From: Caballeronia glathei
GTDB taxonomy: Bacteria > Pseudomonadota > Gammaproteobacteria > Burkholderiales > Burkholderiaceae
Reading direction: 5' to 3'
Assembly: GCF_000698595.1 (NCBI RefSeq)
Contig: NZ_JFHC01000012.1
Span: forward strand, 60,572 to 124,571
Length of the DNA: 64,000 nt
In this document: positions 58,836 to 64,000 of the stretch, one piece after another
Position numbering within the stretch: the first letter of the stretch is position 1
Layout of the letters: each line of letters starts with the position of its first letter
Made by a program: the position numbers and the translations under genes
The notes under the pieces: model-generated
Seen by the model: the letters and a program-made list of their open reading frames with translations, nothing else
The model's database searches: none
Told to the model about the DNA's origin: nothing

Positions 58836-60509
58836 TTACGCCTTGCCTTCGCGCAACTCGCGTCTCAGGATTTTGCCCACATTGCTTTTCGGCAGATCGC
58901 TGCGGAACTCGATGCTGCGCGGCCGCTTGTAACCGGTGAGCCGCTCCTTGCAGAACGCGATGACATCAGCTTCGGTCAGGCTCTCGTCCCGCTTGACGAT
59001 AAAAAGCTTCACTGCCTCGCCCGAGTTCTGGTCCTTCACGCCGACCGCGGCGACCTCGAACACGCCGGGCAGCGTCGCGACGACATCCTCGATCTCGTTC
59101 GGATACACGTTGAAGCCCGACACGAGAATCATGTCCTTCTTGCGATCGACGATCTTCACGTAACCGCGCGCGTCCATCACGCCGATATCGCCGGACTTGA
59201 AGAACCCGTCCGGCGTCATGACCTTCGCCGTTTCGTCCGGCCGGTTCCAGTAGCCCGCCATCACCTGCGGTCCGCGGATGCAGATCTCGCCCGCCTGGCC
59301 GAGCGGCAATTCGTTGTTGTCGTCGTCCCGGATCGAGATTTCCGTCGACGGGAACGGCAGGCCGATCGTGCCCGTGTACTCCGTTGCCGTCACCGGATTG
59401 CAGGTGACGCACGGCGAGGTTTCCGACAACCCGTAGCCCTCGATGATCGGCGCGCCGGTGGTCGCGAACCAGCGCTTCGCCACCGCTTCCTGCACCGCCA
59501 TGCCGCCGCCGTTCGCGGCGATCAGCTTCGAGAAATCGAGCTTCGCGAAATCCGGGTGATTGAGCAGCGCGTTGTAGAGCGTGTTCACCGCCGGGAACGT
59601 GTTGATCTGGATGCCCTTCAGTTCCTTGATGGTGCCCGCGATATCGCGCGGATTCGGAATCAGCACGCCCAGGCCGCCCGTGCGAATCGTCAAAAGACCG
59701 CATACGGTGAGCGCGAAGATGTGATAAAGCGGCAGCGCGACGACGCAGATGAACGGGTCGATGTCCGGGCGCTGCTTCAGCGCGGGACTGAGCCAGATCT
59801 CCGATTGCAGCACGTTGGCGATCAGATTCCTGTGGAGCAGCGTCGCGCCCTTCGCCACGCCGGTCGTGCCGCCCGTGTACTGCAGGAACGCGACGTCCTC
59901 CGGGCTCTGCGCCACGGGGGATAGCGTTGCACGTGCGCCTTGCGCGAGCGCGTCGTTGAAGCGGACATGGCCGGGCAGGTCCCAGACGGGCACCATCTTC
60001 TTCACGCGACGCACGACGAAATTGACGAGGAGGCCCTTGACGCCCAGCAGGTCGCCCATCGCCGCGACGACCACATGTTTGATCGCCGTTTTTTTCACGA
60101 CCTGCTGCAGCGTGCCCGCGAAGTTCTCGAGCAGGACGATCGCCTCCGCGCCGCTGTCCTTCAACTGATGTTCGAGTTCGCGCGGCGTATAAAGCGGATT
60201 CACGTTCACGACGATATAACCCGCGCGCAGCACGGCCGCGATCGCGACCGGATACTGCAGCACGTTCGGCATCATCAGCGCGATGCGCGCGCCGGGCACA
60301 AGGCCCTTCGACTGAAACCACGCGCCGAGCTTCATCGACATCGCGTCGAGTTCGCCATACGTGATGGCCTGCCCCATGCAGAGGAACGCGCGCCTGTCGC
60401 GGTTCTTGCGGAAACTGTCCTCGAGCAGTTCCGAAACCGACCTGTACGCAGAGGTGTCGATCTCGGCAGGCACGCCGGCCGGATAGGAATTCAGCCAGAT
60501 TTTTTCCAT
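58836..60509 (-). CDS. fadD: Long-chain fatty-acid-CoA ligase
   Basis: A 557-residue AMP-forming acyl-CoA synthetase that activates exogenous fatty acids for beta-oxidation. The AMP-binding loop QYTGGTTGVAKGA, the GYGLSETSP motif, KSGDIGVMDARGYVKIVDRK and the C-terminal Lys in LPKSNVGKILRREL are complete. The length and the N-terminal EKIWLNSYPAGVPAEI match FadD. It is transcribed alone, between the porin terminator and the molybdopterin oxidoreductase gene. Confidence 0.93.
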   Translation of the reverse strand: MEKIWLNSYPAGVPAEIDTSAYRSVSELLEDSFRKNRDRRAFLCMGQAITYGELDAMSMKLGAWFQSKGLVPGARIALMMPNVLQYPVAIAAVLRAGYIVVNVNPLYTPRELEHQLKDSGAEAIVLLENFAGTLQQVVKKTAIKHVVVAAMGDLLGVKGLLVNFVVRRVKKMVPVWDLPGHVRFNDALAQGARATLSPVAQSPEDVAFLQYTGGTTGVAKGATLLHRNLIANVLQSEIWLSPALKQRPDIDPFICVVALPLYHIFALTVCGLLTIRTGGLGVLIPNPRDIAGTIKELKGIQINTFPAVNTLYNALLNHPDFAKLDFSKLIAANGGGMAVQEAVAKRWFATTGAPIIEGYGLSETSPCVTCNPVTATEYTGTIGLPFPSTEISIRDDDNNELPLGQAGEICIRGPQVMAGYWNRPDETAKVMTPDGFFKSGDIGVMDARGYVKIVDRKKDMILVSGFNVYPNEIEDVVATLPGVFEVAAVGVKDQNSGEAVKLFIVKRDESLTEADVIAFCKERLTGYKRPRSIEFRSDLPKSNVGKILRRELREGKA

Positions 60510-60649
60510 ACGGCGTCTCCTTTATATAGTTTTAGAATGGTCGTGCGGAAAACGAATCCTAACGGCTCGACCTGCTTCCGACAACCGGGTTAGACGCCAC
60601 ATTCCAGACTGCTTCAGATGTGCCATATCGATCGTGCACGATGCGAGGC

Positions 60650-62731
60650 TCAATGCACGGGCTCCACGTCGACAAGACAATCATAGAAGGTTGCCGCCCC
60701 CCCGAGATCGGTCAACGCCTGGCTCGTCACCTGATTGGCATTGCAGCCATCGGGCGCCAGTTTTTTCCACCAGATCGACAAGCCGACCACCACGCCCTCG
60801 CGTGCGCGATCCGTCACGCGGGCGCGCGCCTGCATCGAGCCGCGGTCGTTGAAAATCCGCACCATTTCACCGTCGGCGATCTGGCGGGCGTACGCGTCGG
60901 CGGGATGGATGTCGAGATGCGGCTCGCCTTCGGTCGAACGCAGGCTCTCCACGTTCACGAAGCTGCTGTTCAGGAAATTGCGCGCCGGCGGCGAGATCAT
61001 GGCGAGCGGATAGCGCGCGGCGAGTTCGGGCGCGCCGTCGGCTGACTCGTATGGCGGCAGGTAATCCGGCAGCGGGTCGAGGCCCTCCTGCTTCAGACGC
61101 TCGCTATAGAACTCGCATTTGCCCGACGGCGTGCGAAATCCGCCGCTGGCAAACGGCGCGTCGGCGAGCTTGAGCTGCGCCCAGCCCGCCGTTTTCAACG
61201 TGTTCCAGCTTTGGCCCGCGAGTGCGGGATCGTCCCAGCGGAACGCCTTCGACGCGATTTGCTCGTCGGTTTCGAAAAGCGCGGGCTCGCTCAGCCCCAT
61301 CGCGCGCGCGAGGCCGCGGAAGATTTCGGTGTTCGGCCGCGACTCGCCGACCGGCGTGATAGCGGGCAGGTTCGCCATCACGTGCGTGTGCCCGTACGAC
61401 TTGTGGACGTCGAGATGTTCGAGCTGCGTCGTCGCCGGCAGGATGAGGTCGGCGAAATCGGCCGTGTCGGTCTGGAAATGCTCCAGCACGATGGTGAACA
61501 GATCCTCCCGAGCGAAGCCCGCCGCGACTTTCTCCGAATCCGGCGCGACTGCAACCGGATTCGAGTTGTACACGATCATCGCCTCGATCTTCGGACCGAA
61601 GGCGCCGCCTCCGGGATTGAGAAGCGCATCGCCGATCGCATTCATGTTGACGATCCGCGGCAGCCTGGACGGCCATCCGGGCAGCAGGTCGGGGCGCTCG
61701 AGCGCGCTCGAATTCACCGGCGCCCATCCCGACGACGACAGCAGAAGACCGCCCGACCGCTCGCGCCACGCGCCCGTCAGCGACGGCAGGCACGCAATGG
61801 CCCGCACCGCGTTGCCCCCGCCGCGCACGCGCTGCATGCCGTAGTTCAGGCGGATCGACGCCTTTTTCGTCGAGCCGAAGGCGCGCGCCAGATCGACGAT
61901 CACCTGCTCCTCGATACCGCAGATCCGCGCAACGCGCGCCGGCGGATATTCGGCGGCCCGAGCCTTGAGTTCGTCGAAGCCGAGCGTGTGCGCGCCGATG
62001 TACTCGCGATCGATCCGGCCCTCGCGAATCAGCACGTCGATCATGCCGAGTGCGAGCGCGCCATCCGTGCCGGGCTTCAGCGCCACGTGTTGATGGCACT
62101 TTTCGGCGGTGAGCGAGCGATACGGATCGATCGCGATGAGTTTCGCGCCGCGGCGTTTCGCCTCCTGCGCGCGCGTCCAGAAATGCAGGTTCGACGCGAT
62201 GGGATTCGATCCCCAGATCAGAATCAGCTCGCTTTCCTCGTAATACTCGGTGTGCATCCCGAGACTCGCGCCGTAGGTGTAGCGAAGACCAGCCGCGCCG
62301 GCCGCGGCGCAGATCGTTCTGTCGAGCCGCGACGCGCCGAGCGCGTTGAAAAACCGCGCCGCGATGCTTTCGCCCTGCACCAGGCCCATCGTGCCGGCAT
62401 AGCTGTACGGCACGATGGCTTCGGGCGCGCGGGCGGCGATCGGCTTGAGCCGGTCGGCGGCTAAGCGCAGCGCCTCGTCCCAGCCGATCGCCTCGAAACG
62501 CCCTTCGCCCTTGCGGCCGATCCGGCGCAGCGGCGTCAACAGCCGGTCGCGATGATGCGTGCGTTCCGCGTAACGCGACACCTTGGTACAGAGCACGCCT
62601 TGCGTCGGCGGATGATCCGGATCGCCGCTGACCTTGATCGCCCTGCCGTCCTTGACGGTCACGCGCATGGCACAGGTGTCCGGGCAATCGTGTGGGCAGA
62701 CGGCACGAGCGAATTCGGTGAGGGCATTCAT
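60650..62731 (-). CDS. Molybdopterin oxidoreductase with N-terminal 4Fe-4S cluster
   Basis: A 693-residue protein of the DMSO-reductase superfamily. The N-terminal cluster ligands are Cys12, Cys16, Cys20 and Cys48 (CPHDCPDTC and QGVLCTK). The bis-MGD-binding domains follow (RRIGRKGEGRFEAIGWDEAL, ELILIWGSNPIASNLHFWTR, IDPYRSLTAEKC, DLILPATTQLEHLD) and the C-terminal dinucleotide-binding domain (HPADAYARQIADGEMVRIFN). No Tat twin-arginine signal is present, so it should be cytoplasmic. No electron-transfer or membrane subunit is encoded next to it, so its partner and substrate are unknown. The start is ATG 62731; another in-frame ATG is at 62752. Confidence 0.88.
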   Translation of the reverse strand: MNALTEFARAVCPHDCPDTCAMRVTVKDGRAIKVSGDPDHPPTQGVLCTKVSRYAERTHHRDRLLTPLRRIGRKGEGRFEAIGWDEALRLAADRLKPIAARAPEAIVPYSYAGTMGLVQGESIAARFFNALGASRLDRTICAAAGAAGLRYTYGASLGMHTEYYEESELILIWGSNPIASNLHFWTRAQEAKRRGAKLIAIDPYRSLTAEKCHQHVALKPGTDGALALGMIDVLIREGRIDREYIGAHTLGFDELKARAAEYPPARVARICGIEEQVIVDLARAFGSTKKASIRLNYGMQRVRGGGNAVRAIACLPSLTGAWRERSGGLLLSSSGWAPVNSSALERPDLLPGWPSRLPRIVNMNAIGDALLNPGGGAFGPKIEAMIVYNSNPVAVAPDSEKVAAGFAREDLFTIVLEHFQTDTADFADLILPATTQLEHLDVHKSYGHTHVMANLPAITPVGESRPNTEIFRGLARAMGLSEPALFETDEQIASKAFRWDDPALAGQSWNTLKTAGWAQLKLADAPFASGGFRTPSGKCEFYSERLKQEGLDPLPDYLPPYESADGAPELAARYPLAMISPPARNFLNSSFVNVESLRSTEGEPHLDIHPADAYARQIADGEMVRIFNDRGSMQARARVTDRAREGVVVGLSIWWKKLAPDGCNANQVTSQALTDLGGAATFYDCLVDVEPVH

Positions 62732-62896
62732 ACTGGTATCCGGAGGAAACATGCAAAAAGCAGGCGTATCACCGAATTTTATTACGGCTTGCGCGCCCAC
62801 AATTGGCTGAATAGATTAAAAAACGTGGCGGCGTAGAATGGTTGACTATAACGCGCCCGGCGCGTGCCCCCTCCTTCGCTAACCGAGACCCGTTCC

Positions 62897-64000
62897 ATGA
62901 ACCTGATTCCAGAAATCGAAGCGGCACACGACGAAATCAAGGCACTCCGACGAACGATCCATGCCCATCCCGAACTTCGCTACGAAGAAGTCGGAACGGC
63001 GAAACTGGTGGCCGAAAACCTCGAACGTTGGGGACTGACGGTGCATCGGGGGATAGGCAAGACGGGCGTCGTGGGCGTGCTCAGGCGCGGCTCCGGCAGC
63101 GCTTCAATCGGGCTGCGCGCGGACATGGACGCTCTGCCGATTCAGGAGCTCAATACGTTCGATCACCGTTCGACCCACGAAGGCCGCATGCACGCCTGCG
63201 GACACGATGGCCACACGGCGATGCTGCTCGGAGCGGCGAGGCATCTCGCCCGACACGGAAAATTCGATGGTACCGTTGTCTTCATTTTCCAGCCCGCAGA
63301 AGAAGGCGGCGCGGGCGCGCGGAAGATGATCGAAGACGGGCTGTTCGAGCGTTTTCGCGTCGATGCCGTTTTCGGCATTCATAACTGGCCGGGCATTCCT
63401 GCGCGCCATTTCGGCGTGACCGAAGGCCCGATCATGGCGTCGAGCAACGAATTTCGCATCAGGATTCGCGGCACCGGCTCACATGCCGCGATGCCTCACA
63501 ATGGCCGCGACCCGGTGTTCACCGCCGTGCAGATCGCAAATGGCCTGCAAAGCATCGTGACACGCAACAAGAAGCCGATCGACACGGCCGTGCTTTCGAT
63601 CACCCAGATTCACGCCGGCGACGCGGTCAATGTCGTTCCCGACGAAGCCTGGCTCGCAGGCACCGTGCGCACATTTACGGTCGAGACGTTGGACTTGATC
63701 GAAAGCCGAATGCGCAAGATCGTTCAGGCGACGGCCGCGGCCTACGAGTGCGATGTCGAGTTTGAATTCAAGAGAAACTACTCTCCGACGATCAACGATC
63801 CCGAGCAGACGCGATTCGCGGCCTCGGTGATGGCGGAGGTGGTGGGTGCCGACAACGTCGATACGTCCGTCGAACCGACGATGAGCGCGGAAGATTTCTC
63901 TTTCATGCTGCTCGAGAAGCCGGGCTGCTATGCGTTTCTCGGTAACGGGGATGGACGGCATCGCGACACGGGTCACGGCATGGGTCCGTGCATGCTGCAC
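62897..64000 (+). CDS. M20-family amidohydrolase (hippurate hydrolase-like), 3' truncated
   Basis: The first 368 residues of a metal-dependent amidohydrolase of the M20D group (hippurate, N-acyl- and IAA-amino-acid hydrolases); the window ends before the stop. Metal ligands are visible as Cys101 and His103 (MHACGHDGHTAML), Glu135/Glu136 (QPAEEGGAGARKM) and His162 (HNWPG). GSHAAMPHNGRDPV is the dimerisation-domain signature and MSAEDFSFML leads into the C-terminal part. Usual length is about 390-400 residues, so only about 25 are missing. The natural substrate cannot be told from sequence. Confidence 0.92.
   Translation, partial: MNLIPEIEAAHDEIKALRRTIHAHPELRYEEVGTAKLVAENLERWGLTVHRGIGKTGVVGVLRRGSGSASIGLRADMDALPIQELNTFDHRSTHEGRMHACGHDGHTAMLLGAARHLARHGKFDGTVVFIFQPAEEGGAGARKMIEDGLFERFRVDAVFGIHNWPGIPARHFGVTEGPIMASSNEFRIRIRGTGSHAAMPHNGRDPVFTAVQIANGLQSIVTRNKKPIDTAVLSITQIHAGDAVNVVPDEAWLAGTVRTFTVETLDLIESRMRKIVQATAAAYECDVEFEFKRNYSPTINDPEQTRFAASVMAEVVGADNVDTSVEPTMSAEDFSFMLLEKPGCYAFLGNGDGRHRDTGHGMGPCMLH

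Overview
The window is about 64 kb of GC-rich chromosome from a betaproteobacterium, most likely Burkholderia sensu lato (Burkholderia, Paraburkholderia or Caballeronia). The evidence is the gene order of the division and cell-wall cluster followed by a peroxiredoxin, lpxC, dciA, secA and argJ, a KAAPAKK-type histone H1-like protein, PP0621- and CNP1-family proteins, and the amino-acid signatures of the proteins. No phage, insertion sequence, CRISPR array or resistance island is visible. This is mostly core genome, cut inside a gene at both ends (a PfkB-family kinase on the left, an M20 amidohydrolase on the right).

Layout. 1-3 kb: end of a PfkB kinase, a glycine-zipper lipoprotein, an orphan protein with 2OG-Fe(II) oxygenase-like motifs, and the histone-like gene. 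3.3-10.9 kb: the class Ia ribonucleotide reductase, nrdB and nrdA on the minus strand, separated by a DUF3820 gene and a DHA2 efflux transporter. Both nrd genes are preceded by a pair of NrdR-box-like palindromes 31 bp apart, and both would have long leaders. 11-14.4 kb: ampD, a PP0621 gene and a CcsA-like gene, divergent from ffh. 14.5-20 kb: hpt, marC, proS, rppH, CNP1 lipoprotein and proB. 20-23.5 kb: obgE-rpmA-rplU under a strong sigma-70-type promoter, then ispB. 23.5-25 kb: tRNA-Pro(CGG) and a CNNM/CorC protein. 25-30.3 kb: a probable co-transcribed run pilB-pilC-pilD-coaE, then zapD-yacG. 30.3-36.6 kb: mutT, a DUF815 ATPase, argJ and secA (minus), and dciA (plus). 36.6-56.3 kb: lpxC, peroxiredoxin and the complete dcw cluster ftsZ-ftsA-ftsQ-ddl-murC-murG-ftsW-murD-mraY-murF-murE-ftsI-ftsL-rsmH-mraZ (minus strand, so mraZ is transcribed first). 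56.4-64 kb: coq7, a major porin, a long-chain acyl-CoA ligase, a molybdopterin oxidoreductase and the start of an M20 peptidase.

How it works together. The dcw block supplies cytoplasmic peptidoglycan precursor synthesis (MurC, D, E, F, Ddl), the lipid steps (MraY, MurG), septal synthesis (FtsW, FtsI) and the divisome (FtsL, Q, A, Z). Eight of its gene junctions are ATGA start/stop overlaps, which suggests tight translational coupling. It begins at a promoter whose -10 element overlaps the first of four 10-bp-phased repeats that look like MraZ operators. MurE carries the DNPR motif expected for meso-diaminopimelate peptidoglycan.

I did not find a convincing new biological system. The most useful non-standard signals are regulatory: the two in-phase NrdR-type box pairs with long nrd leaders, the phased MraZ repeats, an 11-bp perfect inverted repeat just upstream of nrdB, a structured nrdA 3' region, and an lpxC terminator whose U-tract is encoded by the last lysine codons of the convergent gene dciA.
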